Below, one piece after another: positions 14,473 through 26,041 of a stretch of 64,000 bases of DNA (position 1 is its first letter; every line of letters starts with the position of its first letter). The stretch is taken from positions 3,782,001 through 3,846,000 of the forward strand of contig JAGMUV010000003.1 in the NCBI GenBank assembly GCA_020744425.1, written 5' to 3'. Under the pieces are notes generated by a model. The model made no database searches. It was not told the DNA's origin and saw only the letters and a list, made by a program, of their open reading frames with translations. This DNA is from Dactylonectria macrodidyma (Eukaryota; Ascomycota; Sordariomycetes; Hypocreales; Nectriaceae). The position numbers and the translations under genes were made by a program.

Positions 14473-14935
14473 AATTATATATTTATATTATTTAAATTAT
14501 TATAGAATAAAAAGCTTAATTAATTAATTAACTTAATAATAAATAGACTTTTATTCTTCTTCTTTTAATTATTAAAAACTTATTAATAAAAGCTCTTTTT
14601 ATTATATCTTTTTATTTTTTTAATTCTTTTATATAAAAATAATAATTATATTATATATAACTTATATTATATATTTTTATTAATATTAATTAATAATTTA
14701 AAAAATACTATTTTTTTTTAAATATTTTAATTATTAAATTTATTATTAATTATTTTAAAATATATTATTTATTTTTAATCTAATTCTTAAATTATTAATT
14801 ATTTTTAAAATAATATAATTTTAATAATATTTTAATTTTAAAGATTATTAAAATAACTTACTTATTATTAGAAAGTTATTAAGTTTTAATAATTTTAATT
14901 TTTTTAAAATTATAATTTATAATTATTATTATTAA
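14473..14935 (+). repeat. R1-A fragment, forward, interrupted on the right by an R1-B copy
   Basis: It matches R1-A from about 60 bases inside its head (ATATTTATATTATTTAAATTATTA region) to the stretch equivalent to CTATATCCTATTACTAT. It stops exactly where the R1-B copy at 14,936 begins. Further R1-A sequence resumes at 15,986, with about 70 bases missing between. Confidence 0.65.
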
Positions 14936-15985
14936 AACTGCTATTTAAACTTTTATTTTTATATTATTGCGTTTTTATATTATATATTTATATTACTTAA
15001 ATTATCTTAAGATAAAAGACTTAATTAATTAGTTAACTTAGTTATAAATAGACTCTTATTCCTCCTCTCTTATAGAACCTTCCTTTACTAAATCCTTTAA
15101 CCTACTAAGTAACAGGATTCCCTTAGTTTCTAATACAGTTATTACTCCTTTAGCTATATATTAATTAGTATAATATTAGCTTATAATTATATAACCTATA
15201 TATTATAGCTCTTTAGGTTATTAAAAAAGGTATTATTAATAGTTATTATTTCTTTCTATTTTTCCTTTTAAGCTAATTCTTTTAATAAGACTTACTCTAT
15301 CTTAATTTATTAGATTATATTCTTATTTAATAAAGCTTATAAGAATAGGTTCTCTTAAAGGATATAATAATTAAAGATTATTAATTAAATACGTTTTTTA
15401 TAATTAGGCTAATTAAACTTAGCCTTTATTATATATTTTAAGCTAGATAGATAAGATGCTCTTTATAGTTTAAGAAATAGGCTTTAATCTTCTTTAATTC
15501 TTTTATTTAGTGTATATATAAGACGATTCTTATATATTAGTATTAGCGAGGGTCTGCTGGGCTATTGTATGATATGCTATATGTGTATTATATCATTTGT
15601 TTAGTCAGGGGGGGTCATTTTAAATTATAATTAATTGAATTGCGACTTAGAATTATAATGAGCTTAGAATGCGATAAATGCAGAGCCTTTATAGAGCTTT
15701 TATTGCATAATGATTTTACCTTCTAACATCTAGCTTTTCTATCTAGCTTTTCTATCTAGCTTTTCTATCTAGCTTTCTAGCTATTTAATGTATCTTAAAG
15801 AGTTAAATAAGATAGTAAGGCTTATACTCTAATATAGTAAAAACTCTAGTTATTCTAAGTTATTATTACCTTAGGCTTGGGTTTTAGGCCCTTATACTAT
15901 TATTTATTATTAGTAATTTTTTTTTTTTACTATTTAACCTCTAGCCCTTTTCTAAGTATACGCTATAAAGGACTATAACTTTAAT
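14936..15985 (+). repeat. R1-B element copy, full length
   Basis: It has the standard R1 head (ATTAAAACTGCTATTTAAAC) and tail (GACTATAACTTTAA). The middle (about 15,130-15,630) is not that of R1-A. It carries AGCGAGGGTCTGCTGGGCTA and TTAGTCAGGGGGGG words shared, in reverse, with the copies at 18,315-19,611 and 29,864-30,952. It has three to four TCTAGCTTTTCTA units near 15,730-15,780. Confidence 0.75.
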
Positions 15986-17556
15986 TAATAAAAAGAATAT
16001 AATAATTATTAAAACTTAAGTTATTAAAAGTATAAAATATATTATATTAAATATTTATTATAATATTTATTATTAAAGTTATAAGCTTTTAATAATATAT
16101 ATTTAAAAAGGGTTTAGAAGTTAAATAGTAAAAAAAATAAAAAATAATAAATAATAAATAATAATATAAGAGCTTAAAACCTAAGCTTAAAGTAATAGTA
16201 ATTTAAAATGACTAGAGTTTTTACTATATTAAGGTATAAGCCTTATTATTTTAATTAACTCTTTAAGATACATTAAATAGCTAGAAAGCTAGATAGAAAA
16301 GCTAGATAGAAAAGCTAGATAGAAAAGCTAGATATTAAAAAGTAAAATTATTATATAATAAAAGCCTTATAAGAGTTTATTATATTCTAAGCTTATTATA
16401 GTTTTAATTATATTATAATTTAGTACTTTATAATTCTAATTATATTATAATTTAATTTATTAAAAACTAACTCTTTATAATTTAATTAATATATAATAAA
16501 TATTATAATAAATATTTAATATAATATATTCTATACTTTTAATACTTTAGATTTTAATAATTATTATACTTTCTCTTTATATAATTTAAATACTAAACTT
16601 AATAAGAATATAAAAACCTTTAATAAGCTAAAAGCTATAATAATAAGATATAATTTTAAAGAAATTAGAATTATTAAGACTTAATAACTTTCTAATAATA
16701 AATAAATTATATTAATAATCTTTAAAATTAAAGTATTCTTAAGATTATACTTTTTTAAAAGTAATTAATAATTTAAGAATTAAATTAAAAATAAATAATA
16801 CTTTTTAAAGTAATTAATAATAAAGCTAATATTTAAAATATTTTTAAAAAAAATATTTTTTTAAATTATTAATTAATATTAATAAAGAATAAATAATATA
16901 AGTTATAAATAATATAATTATTATTAATATATAAAATAATTAATAATTATATTAAAAATTAAAAGAATCTTATTAAAATAGTTAAAAGATTTAATAAAAG
17001 AAGGTTTAAAGGAAGAAGGATAAGAGTCTATTTATAACTAGGTTAATTAATTAATTAAGTCCTTTATCTTAAGATAACTTAAGTAATATAAATATATAAT
17101 ATAAGAATATAATAATATAAAAATAAAAGTCTGAATAGTGATTTTAATAGTAATAGTATTTATTATAAGTAAGTTAAATTATAAATATTTAATCTTTAAT
17201 AAGTTAAATTATAATATAATTAGAATTATAAAGAGCTAATTGAATTATAACTTAGAATTATAATAAGCTTAGAATATAATAAAAGCCTTTATAGGGCTTT
17301 TATTATATAATGATTTTACTTTTTAATATTCAGCTTTTCTATTTAGCTTTTCTAATTACTTAATATATTCTAAAGGGTTAAATAGAATAGTAAGGCTTAT
17401 ATTCTAATATAGTAAAACCTCTGGTTATTCTGAGTTACTATTACTCTAAGCTTAGGTTTTAAGCCTTTATACTATTATTTATTATTAGTTTTTTTTTAAC
17501 TATTTAATCTCTAGCCTCTTTATAAGTATGCACTACTAATAACTATAACCTTAATA
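15986..17556 (+). repeat. R1-A fragment split by a nested R1 insertion
   Basis: Forward R1-A sequence runs 15,986-16,073, is interrupted by a reverse R1 copy (16,074-17,153), and continues 17,154-17,556 to the tail CTATAACCTTAA. The break is flanked by TAATATTTATTAT (16,061-16,073) and TAGTATTTATTAT (17,154-17,166). These are 13 bp repeats that differ by one A/G transition, as expected of a target-site duplication later hit by RIP. Confidence 0.75.
16074..17153 (-). repeat. R1-A element, reverse, nested inside another R1
   Basis: Complete in reverse orientation, from TTAAAGTTATAAG (tail complement) to GTCTGAATAGTGATTTTAATAG (head complement), 1,080 bp. It is flanked by a 13 bp near-perfect duplication of host-element sequence. 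Four copies of the 13 bp AGCTAGATAGAAA-type unit lie near 16,280-16,335. Confidence 0.8.
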
Positions 17557-18164
17557 TATTTAATTAATATTTATATAATAAAAATAAATAAAGTATTTAA
17601 TATATATACTTTTAAATAAAAAGATATTATTTAAGTAATTTTATTAATAAGATATAGAATTAAAGTATAAGTATATAAGTAAAGATAGAGTATATTATAC
17701 TTAACTTAATACTATTTAAAAACGTATATAGTGTTTTTTTAAAAATATAAAAATCTATAAGTAAATTATAAATTATAAAATTAATAACTAAAGAGTATTA
17801 TTATATTATAGTTAGTTATAGCTCTTATAATAAGAACTTCTAAGTATAATAATAATTTATTAAGTATATAAATTAATAATATAAAAATACTTAAAGAAGA
17901 ATACTATATTCTAATTATTATAATATAATTACTATTTAAATAGTATATTATAAGTAATCTCTAGGTTTATATAAAATTACTATTATTATAATAAGTATAT
18001 TTTATAATAATACTATTAAAGCTTTTTATAATCTTTACTAATTATAAACTAGTTTTAAATTTAAATTTTAATAGATTTTAAAATAAACTTATTTATAATA
18101 ATTAAAAATAGCTTTTACTACTTTATAATAATTATTATTAAGTTATTAAAATATTAATTAAATT
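17557..18164. other. AT-rich degraded DNA, nothing recognised
   Basis: About 600 bases of RIP-like sequence between R1 copies. No ORF, terminal repeat or family match was seen. Confidence 0.5.
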
Positions 18165-18314
18165 ATAGTTCTTAATAATATATATTTAAAGAAAGCCTAA
18201 AGATTAAATAATAATTAAAATAAGATAACTAATAGTAAGTAATAGTATAAAGACTTAAAACTTAAGCTTAAAGTAATAATAACTTAGAATAATTAAAGTT
18301 TCTATTATTAAACT
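18165..18314 (-). repeat. R1 tail fragment, reverse
   Basis: It matches the complement of the last ~150 bases of R1: AAAGCCTAAAGATTAAATAA, then CTTAAAACTTAAGCTTAAAG, then AATTAAAGTTTCTATTA. It stops where a second R1 copy begins at about 18,315. Confidence 0.65.
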
Positions 18315-19611
18315 TATAATCATTAGTAATGTATACTTAGAGAAAGGCTAGAGATTAAATAATAATAATAAAAAATAATTAATAGTAAATAATAGTATAA
18401 AAGCTTAAAACCTAAGCTTAAAGTAATAGTAATTTAGAATAATTAGAGTTTTTATTACATTAAGATATAAGCCTTACTATCTTAATTAACCCTTTAAAAT
18501 GCATTAAATAGCTAGAAAGCTAAATAGAAAAGCTAGATATTAAAAGGTAAAATCATTATATAATAAAAGCCTTATAAAGGCTTTATATTTATTATATTCT
18601 AAGCTTCTTATAATTCTAAGTTATAATTTAATGCTTTATAATTCCTATTATATTATAATTTAATTACTTATTTATAATATAACTAACTTATAATAACTCT
18701 TTCTAATTAAATAAATAATATAATATATATATAATATATTATATAATAGCTTAATAAATACTTATTAATACTAATATATAAGAATTATCTTATATATATA
18801 CTAATTAAAAGAATTAAAAAAGATTAAAGCTTACTTTTTAAAGTATAAAGAGTATTTTATTTATTTAATTTAAAACTTATAATAAAAGCTAAGTTTAATT
18901 AATTTACTTATAAAAAGCTTATTTAATTAATAATATTTAATTATTATATCTTTTAAAAAAACCTATTTTTATAAGTCTTATTAAATAAGTATATAATTTA
19001 ATAGATTAAAATAGAGTAAGTCTTATTAAAAGAATTAATTTAAAAGAAAGTAAAAAAAGAAATAATAACTATTAATAATGCTTTTTTTAATAACTTAAAG
19101 AGCTATAATGTATAGGTTATATAGTTATAGGCTGATATTATGCTAATTAATATGTAGTCGAAGGAATGATAACTATATTAGAAATTAAGAGAATTAGTTA
19201 AAGAATTTAATAGAAGAAGGTCTTATAGAGAAAGAGGGATAAGAGTCTATTTATAACTAGGTTAACTAATTAATTAAATCATTTATCTTAAGATAACTTA
19301 AGTTATTGGATAGCTCGTATGACTAATTGATGACCTTGAATATATGTGTGTATTATATATCTGTTTACTATAGCCTCCGCCCCTTAAGGTTAGGGAGGTC
19401 TAGCTCTCCTTTCTTCTTAATATAGGCTAGCTAGCCAGAGGCTCGGCGAGCCTTCTCTAAGTCAGTCCTGACAACCCCCTGCTTCTTATGTGACTCCCTG
19501 GTGCCCTGGTGTTCTAACATGCCTCCAATTTAACATAAGTAATACAAATATATGCCTATATGGAAACACAGTAATATAGAAATAAAAGTCTAAATAGTGA
19601 TTTTAATAGCG
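18315..19611 (-). repeat. R1-B element, reverse, carrying a solo LTR
   Basis: It begins with a tail complement (CTTATAATCATTAGTAATG) and ends with a head complement (CTAAATAGTGATTTTAATAGCG). The middle is the R1-B type. Excluding the 232 bp LTR and one 5 bp TSD, its length is about 1,060 bp, as in other R1-B copies. RIP has changed most CpG and CpA sites, while the inserted LTR is nearly unchanged. Confidence 0.75.
19304..19535. mobile_element. Solo LTR of an LTR retrotransposon, 5 bp TSD
   Basis: A 232 bp GC-richer insert sits in R1-B between TAAGT (19,299-19,303) and TAAGT (19,536-19,540). The uninterrupted R1 sequence has a single copy of this site. The right end is TTTAACA; the left end reads TATTGG and fits a TGTTGG terminus with one G-to-A change. 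Terminal TGTT/AACA plus a 5 bp duplication is the signature of LTR retrotransposon integration, and the lack of internal sequence means a solo LTR left by recombination. Family and orientation are not identified; a TATATTAAG-like box reads on the minus strand. Confidence 0.8.
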
Positions 19612-20473
19612 CTTTATTTATTATATTCTTTAAAAGAACCTATTTTTATAAGCCTTATTAAATAAGAATATAATTTAATATATTAAAATAAACTAAGTCT
19701 TATTAAAAGAATTAGTTTAAAAAGAAAAATAAAAAGAAATAATTATTATTAATAATACTTTTATTAATAATTTAAAAAGTATTAATTATGATATATAAGT
19801 TATATAATTATAAACTAATCTTATATTACTTAATATATAATATATATAATAAGCATATAGTATATCTAAGTATATAATATATTAAGATTTTTACTTTAAA
19901 TTAAAATAATAAAATAATTCTTAAAAATTTAAATTAAGCTTTAAATAGTTATAAATTTATACTTAACTTATTTATAATATATTTCATTTTTAATAACTTT
20001 TATATATTATATATATATATAGTACTAGTAATATGAAATTCATAATATATTTTATAGTATTTTTATTTATAGTAAGTTTAATACTTTTATTAAAGAATCT
20101 TAAAATATACTTCTTTATTACTTTTTAATTAAAGATTTAAAATTAAATCCTTAAAAATCTTAGGCTTAAATAGGCTATTTTAGAAAATTTAAGGTTTAGC
20201 TTTTAAAGTATATAATATAAGTGCGTTATATACTTAGATGTGCTACATACTTATTATATACGTTAGTTAAAAAAGTAATATATTAAAAATTAATAGAATC
20301 TTAAGTTAAAAGATTTAATAAAAGAAGGTTTAAAAGAAGAGAAATAAGAGTCTATTAATAATTCGATTAACTAATTAATTAAGTCCTTTATTTTAAAATA
20401 ACTTAAGTAATATAAATATATAATATAGAAATATAGTAATATAAAAATAAGAGTTTAAATAGTAGGTTTAATA
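19612..20473 (-). repeat. R1-B element fragment, reverse, split by a TA-flanked element
   Basis: R1-B sequence 19,612-19,837 (AACCTATTTTTATAAGCC, ATTAAAAGAATTAGTTTAAA) continues after an insertion at 20,266-20,473 (AAGAGTCTATTAATAA to the head complement). Aligning it with the intact R1-B at 29,864-30,952, where the site reads TTAATATATAGTTAAAG, shows the insertion at a single TA. Confidence 0.75.
19840..20263. mobile_element. TA-flanked inverted-repeat element (MITE-like), copy 1
   Basis: A 424 bp insert between TA dinucleotides (19,838-19,839 and 20,264-20,265) within R1-B. The ends form an imperfect inverted repeat of about 40 bp; the right arm read inward is ACGTATATAATAAGTATGTA, and the left differs by C/T and G/A changes. 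No coding capacity is present. The TA duplication and terminal inverted repeats suggest a non-autonomous Tc1/mariner-type element. Confidence 0.75.
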
Positions 20474-20768
20474 GTAAAGTTATTAAAATATATTTAAATA
20501 TAAGTAATAATATGAATAGTAATAAAATTATATATAAAGTAATTTAAAGACTATTAATAATAGTTTTATAAGTTTTTAAAATAAATTATCTTTATTTATA
20601 GTTTAAATTAAATAAATAAATTTTAAATTATATTATATATATTAATTAGCTTTATATAATTATTATTAATAGCTTATTATTTATAAATTAATAGTAAAAT
20701 AGAAAGATTAAATTAAGAAGTTTAAGTAATTTTATAACTTAGTATAAACTTTATATAAATAAACTAGC
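20474..20768. other. AT-rich degraded spacer
   Basis: About 295 bases of RIP-like DNA between R1 copies with nothing recognised. Confidence 0.4.
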
Positions 20769-21870
20769 TACTATTAAAACCACTATTCGGACTTTTATTT
20801 CTGCATTATTGCATTTCTATATAGTTATATATTTATATTACTTAAGTTATCTTAAGATAAAGGACTTAATTAATTAGTTAACCTAGTTATAAATAGACTT
20901 TTATCCCTCTTCTTTTAACTACTAAGAACCTATTAGTAGAACCTTCCTTTACTAAATCCTTTAATTTAGTAGAATTCTTTTAATTTCTAATATATTAATC
21001 ATTTTATATATTAATAATAGCTATATTTCTTATAACTTATATTATTTACCCTTTATTAATATTAATTAATAACTTAAAGAATGCTATTTCTTTTAAAGAT
21101 ATTTTAAATACTAGCTTTATTACTAATTACTTTAAAAAGTATTATTTATATTTAATTTAGTTTTTAAATTATTAATTACTTTTAAAGAAGTATAGTCTTA
21201 AGAATACTTTAATTTTAAAGATTATTAAAGTAATTTACTTACTATTAGAAAGTTATTAAGTCTTAATAATTCTAATTTCTTTAAGACTATATCTTATTAT
21301 TATAGCTTTTAGCTTATTAAGGGTTTTTATATTCTTATTAAGCTTAGTATCTAAGTTATTTATAAAGAGAGTATAGTAATTATTAAAACCTAAGTTATTA
21401 AAAGTATAGAGTATATTATATTAAATATTTATTATAGTATTTATTATAATTAGTCTTTAATAAGTTAAATTATAATATAATTAGAATTATAAAGAGCTGA
21501 ATTATAATATAAGTATAAGCTAAATTATAATATAAGTATAAGTTAGAACTATAATAAAGTAACTTAGAATATAATAAACCCTTATAAGGCTTTTATTATA
21601 TAATGATTTTGCTTTTTAATATCTAGCTTTTCTATTTAGCTTTTCTATTTAGCTTTTCTATCTAGCTTTCTAGCTACTTAATGCATTTTAAAGGGTTAAT
21701 TAGAATAGTAAGGCTTATACCCTAATATAATAGAAACTCTAGTCATTCTGAGTTACTATTACCTTAAGCTTAGGTTTTAAGCCCTTATACTATTATTTAC
21801 TATTAGTTATTTTTTATTTTTTTACTATTTAACCTCTGGCCCTTCGCTAAGTGTATACTACTAAAGGACT
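20769..21870 (+). repeat. R1-A element copy, full length, poly-A end
   Basis: It runs from TACTATTAAAACCACTATTC to ATAACCTTAAAAAAAAA. The 3' end passes into a run of nine A, one of the clearest A-tails in the family. About four TCTAGCTTTTCTA units lie near 21,622-21,670. The flanks do not show an exact duplication; AACTAGCT (left) and AATTAGTT (right) would match after two C-to-T changes. Confidence 0.78.
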
Positions 21871-21953
21871 ATAACCTTAAAAAAAAATTAATATAATTAG
21901 TTTAAAAAGGCTTAATAAGAAGAAGAAAAGCTAATTTTAACTTTAAAGTATTT

Positions 21954-23123
21954 ATAATAGTATTTTATCGCTATTGAAACCACTGTTCGGACTTTTGTTT
22001 CTGCGTTACCGCGTTTCTATATTACGTGTTTGCATTACTTGAGTTGTCTTAAGACGAAGGACTCGATTGATTGGTCGACCTAGTTACAGATAGACTCTTA
22101 TCCCTCCTCCCTTACAGAACCTTCCTCCGCCAAATCCTTCAACCGTTCCATCGCAGTCGATGTCAGAGGCGACCGCAGCAGGATTCCCTTGGTTTCCAAC
22201 GCGTCAGTCGTTTTGCGCGTTGATGATGGCTACGTTTCTTATGACTTATATTATCCACCCCTCGTTAATATTAGCTAGCGACTCGAAGAACGCTATTTCT
22301 TCTAGGGATATTTCAGATGCTAGCTTCGCTACTAGTCGCCTTAAGAAGTATCGTTCGTTTTTAATCCAGTTCTTAAATCATTAGTTACCTTTAAAGAGGC
22401 GCAGTCTTAAGAATATTTTAGTCTTAAAGATCGCTAAGGCGACTTACTTACTATCAGAGAGTCATTAGGTCTTAATAGTTCTGGTTTCTTTAAGACTATA
22501 TCCTATTACTATAGCCTTTAGCTTATTAAGGGTTTCTATATTCTTATTAAGCTCAGTATCTAGATTATATATAGAGAGAGCATAGCGATTACTGAAACCT
22601 GAGTTACTAGGAGCGTAGAGTGTGTTATACTAGACGTTTATTATAGTATTCATTATGGGTCGGTTAGATCGCGAAGAGCTTAAAAACAACGCTGATCTTT
22701 GATAAGTTGGTCTCTGATGAGCTGAATTGCGATCTGGAATTGTAAAGAGCTGAATTGCGACTTGGAACTGCGACGAGCTTGGAATGCGACGAACCCTCAC
22801 GGGGCTTTTATCGCATGACGATTTTGCCTTCCGACATCTAGCTTTTCTATCTAGCTTTTCTATCTAGCTTTTCTATCTAGCTTTTCTATCTAGCTTTCTA
22901 GCTGCTTAACGCATCTCGAAGGGTTGATTGGGATAGCAAGGCTTATACCTTGATGCAGTAGAAACTCTAGTCATTCTGAGTTACTATTGCCTTAGGCTTG
23001 GGTTTTAGGCCTTTATACTGTTATTCACTATTAGTTGTTTTTTTTTTTTTTTACTATTTAACCTCTGGCCTCTCTCTGAGTGTGCGCTGCTAAAGGACTA
23101 TAACCTTAATAATAGTATTTTAT
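21954..23123 (+). repeat. R1-A reference copy, little RIP, with 15 bp TSD
   Basis: This is the best-preserved copy. The element is 21,969-23,108 (1,140 bp), flanked by ATAATAGTATTTTAT at 21,954-21,968 and 23,109-23,123 (15/15). The head begins CGCTATTGAAACCACTGTTC and the tail ends GACTATAACCTTAA. It keeps many CpG sites (GTCGACC, GCGACGAGC, CCCTCACGGGG), unlike its surroundings. Landmarks inside are four to five 13 bp TCTAGCTTTTCTA units (22,837-22,903) and a 14 T run near 23,040. Short open frames exist on both strands around 22,160-22,384, but no transposase or polymerase motif was seen, so it looks non-autonomous. Termini without inverted repeats plus long TSDs point to retroposition rather than cut-and-paste. 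Confidence 0.88.
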
Positions 23124-23190
23124 TAAAATAAAAAGATTAGATTATTTAAAATAAAAATAATAAAGTTTTTTATTTAATTAATTATATATA

Positions 23191-23617
23191 ATGTATATAT
23201 ATCATTCATACATTATATTTAACTATGCGTTATAGTAAGATTTTCACTTTAAATTATAATTTTTAAAAAATTCTAAAAAATTTAAATTAAGCCTAAAATA
23301 GCTAGGATTTTTAAATTAAATTATTTATAATATAATTTATTTTTAAGAATTCTTTTAAGTTTTATATATTAATAGTGCTAGTACTATTAAATTCGCACTA
23401 TACTTTTTACTATTTTTATTTATAACTAGCTTAATAATCTTTTTAAAAATCTTAGGAAATTACTAATTTATTAACCTTTTAATTAAATATCTAAAATTAA
23501 TTTTTTTAAAAATCCTATAATTATATATAAACTTTTAGAAAATTAAGGTTTTTAATTTTAAGTATATAGTATAGGTGTGATGCATGCTTGGATGCGATGC
23601 ATGAGTGATATATACGT
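23191..23617. mobile_element. TA-flanked inverted-repeat element (MITE-like), copy 2
   Basis: 427 bp between TA at 23,189-23,190 and TA at 23,618-23,619. The left end ATGTATATATATCATTCATA and the complement of the right end ACGTATATATCACTCATGCA form an imperfect inverted repeat. The interior shares the order of words with copies 1 and 3 (TCACTTTAAATTATAA, AATTTAAATTAAGC, AGTGCTAGTACTATTAAATT). Confidence 0.75.
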
Positions 23618-23623
23618 TATCTA

Positions 23624-24145
23624 TTGATAAGGAATTAAAAATAAATAAAAAGACTTAATAATATATACAGTTATAATATAAGTAAAAATATTAATAATAT
23701 TCTTTTTTATAATTTTTATAGCTTTTTTAATTATTAATTTAATAATATAAACTCTTTTATTTCTATTTATAAGTATTTAATTATAAATAGCTTTAATATA
23801 ATTATTAATATAAATAATTTAATTATTAGCCTTTTTCTTTACTAATATTTATTTTATAATAATATTCTTATTAGTCTTTTTTTACTTTTTATTAATAGCC
23901 TTTTTATTTAAATTATTAAAATTATTAGAATTATTATTAATTATTAAAATAAGATTTATAAAAAGTAAAACTATTTAATTAAATAAATCTATAATACTTA
24001 AACTAAGTTTAAAAGTAAATAATAAAATTAAAAGAAGTTTAAAGTATTAATTAATTAATAATTATTTAATTTAATAAGAGTAATAATAAGTCTTTTAAGT
24101 AATAAACTATAAATAGTATAAAAAAAAGAATATAAAAGATATTAT
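23624..24145. other. AT-rich degraded DNA, nothing recognised
   Basis: About 520 bases of RIP-like sequence between the TA-flanked element and the next R1 copy. No ORF or repeat was recognised. Confidence 0.45.
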
Positions 24146-25261
24146 TTTATAATACTTATTAAAGTTATAGTCTTTAGTAATGTATACTTAGAAAGGGATT
24201 AGAAGTTAAATAGTTAAAAAAAAATATAACTAATAGTAAATAATAGTATAAAGGCTTAAAACCTAAGCCTAAAGGAATAGTAATTCAGAATGACTAGAGT
24301 TTCTATTATATTAGGGTATAAGCCTTACTATCTTATTTAACCCTTTAAGATGCATTACTAGAAAAGCTAGACAGAAAAGCTAGATAGAAAAGCTAGATAG
24401 AAAAGCTTAATAGAAAAGCTAAATAGAAAAGCTAGATAGAAAAGCTAGATATTAAAAGGCAAAATCATTATATAATAAAAGCCCTATAAGAGCTCTGCAT
24501 TTATTATATTCTAAGTTACCTTATTATAATTCTAAATTATAATTTAATTCCTTATAATTCTAATTATATTATAATTTAATTTATTAAAGACTAATTATAA
24601 TAAATACTATAATAAATATCTAATATAATACACTCTATACTCTTAATAACTTAGGTTTTAATAATTATTATACTTTTTTTATATATAATTTAAATACTAA
24701 GCTTAATAAGAATATAAAAACCTTTAATAAGTTAAAAGCTATAGTAATAAGATATAATTTTAAAGAAATTAAAACTATTAAAACTTAGTAACTTTCTAAT
24801 AGTAAGTAAGTTATTTTAATAATCTTTAAGACTAAGGTATTCTTAAGACTATACTTCTTTAGAAATAATTAATAATTTAAAAACTAAATTAAAAATAAAT
24901 AATACTTTTTAAAATAATTAATAATTAAAATATTTTTAAAAGAAATAGTATTTTTAAAGTTATTAATTAATATTAATAAAGAATAGATAATATAAGTTAT
25001 AAATAATATAGTTATTATTAATATATAAAATGACTAATAATTATATTAAAAACTAAAGGAATTTTATTAGAATAGTTAAAGGATTTAATAAAAGAAGGTT
25101 TAAAAGAGGAAGGATAAGAGTCTATTTATAATTAAGTTAACTAATTAATTAAGTCCTTTATTTTAAAATAACTTAAGTAATATAATTAAATAATATATAA
25201 ATATAGTAATATAAAAATAAAAGTCTGAATAGTGGTTTTAATAGCGATTTATAATACTTAT
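24146..25261 (-). repeat. R1-A element, reverse, with 14 bp TSD
   Basis: The element is 24,160-25,247, flanked by TTTATAATACTTAT at 24,146-24,159 and 25,248-25,261 (14/14). It starts with the tail complement TAAAGTTATAGTC and ends with the head complement GGTTTTAATAGCG. Seven 13 bp AGCTAGATAGAAA-type units (24,357-24,452) make this the copy with the longest internal minisatellite. Confidence 0.87.
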
Positions 25262-26041
25262 ATTTAATAATAATAATATTTTTAAACTTAAGTTTATTAT
25301 AAATAATTATTAAGAAAAGATCTTAATTTACTTTTAATTAATAAAAAGAGTAATTTTTAATAGTTTAAATAATTAATTAAATAGTTTAATAACTTAATCT
25401 CTTTATATATTCTCTTTTTATTAATTACTTTTTAATACTTAAACTTATTAAAAATAGATTTATATATAAATAAACCTTAAGTCTTATAATTCTAATTATA
25501 TTTTATAAATTTAAAAATATAAAGTAAATAATTAAGTATTTATATTTAAAATTATTTAATTAATTAGTTATAAAAGTATAGAATATATTAAAGTTATAAT
25601 AATAACTTATTTATTTAAGACTAAATACTGAATATAAATAAATACTTTTTAATAATTAAATAAAATATAACTTTTAAAAATATAATAAAAGACTTAATTA
25701 AAATATTAATTAAGAATATCTTATTTAATAATATAATAGTTAGAGTTATAATATAAGTTTTATATATATTTAGTAATAAGATTTTTAAAAAGTAAGTATT
25801 TATATATTTAATTAATTAAATCTATTATTCTTTTATATAAATTTATTATAATTATAAAAATACTATTTAAAAGTAAGATTAAAAATATTATAATAATATT
25901 CTTAGTCTATATATAATTATAAATATAAAGTCTTTAAGTCTTTATTAGTTTAAGTATTCTTTTATAGTTTTTTATAAAAGTTTTAAAAGTAAAGAATACA
26001 TTCTTTTTAAAATACTTTAAAAAGTATTATATTATCTTTAT
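25262..26041. other. AT-rich degraded DNA, nothing recognised
   Basis: About 780 bases of RIP-like sequence with no recognisable gene, terminal repeat or family member. Confidence 0.45.

Noticed and set aside
22160..22384. A 74-codon protein gene in the R1 reference copy
   Set aside because: It is part of a repeat, has no start context or domain, and a related open frame exists on the opposite strand. It is kept as a finding but not as a gene.
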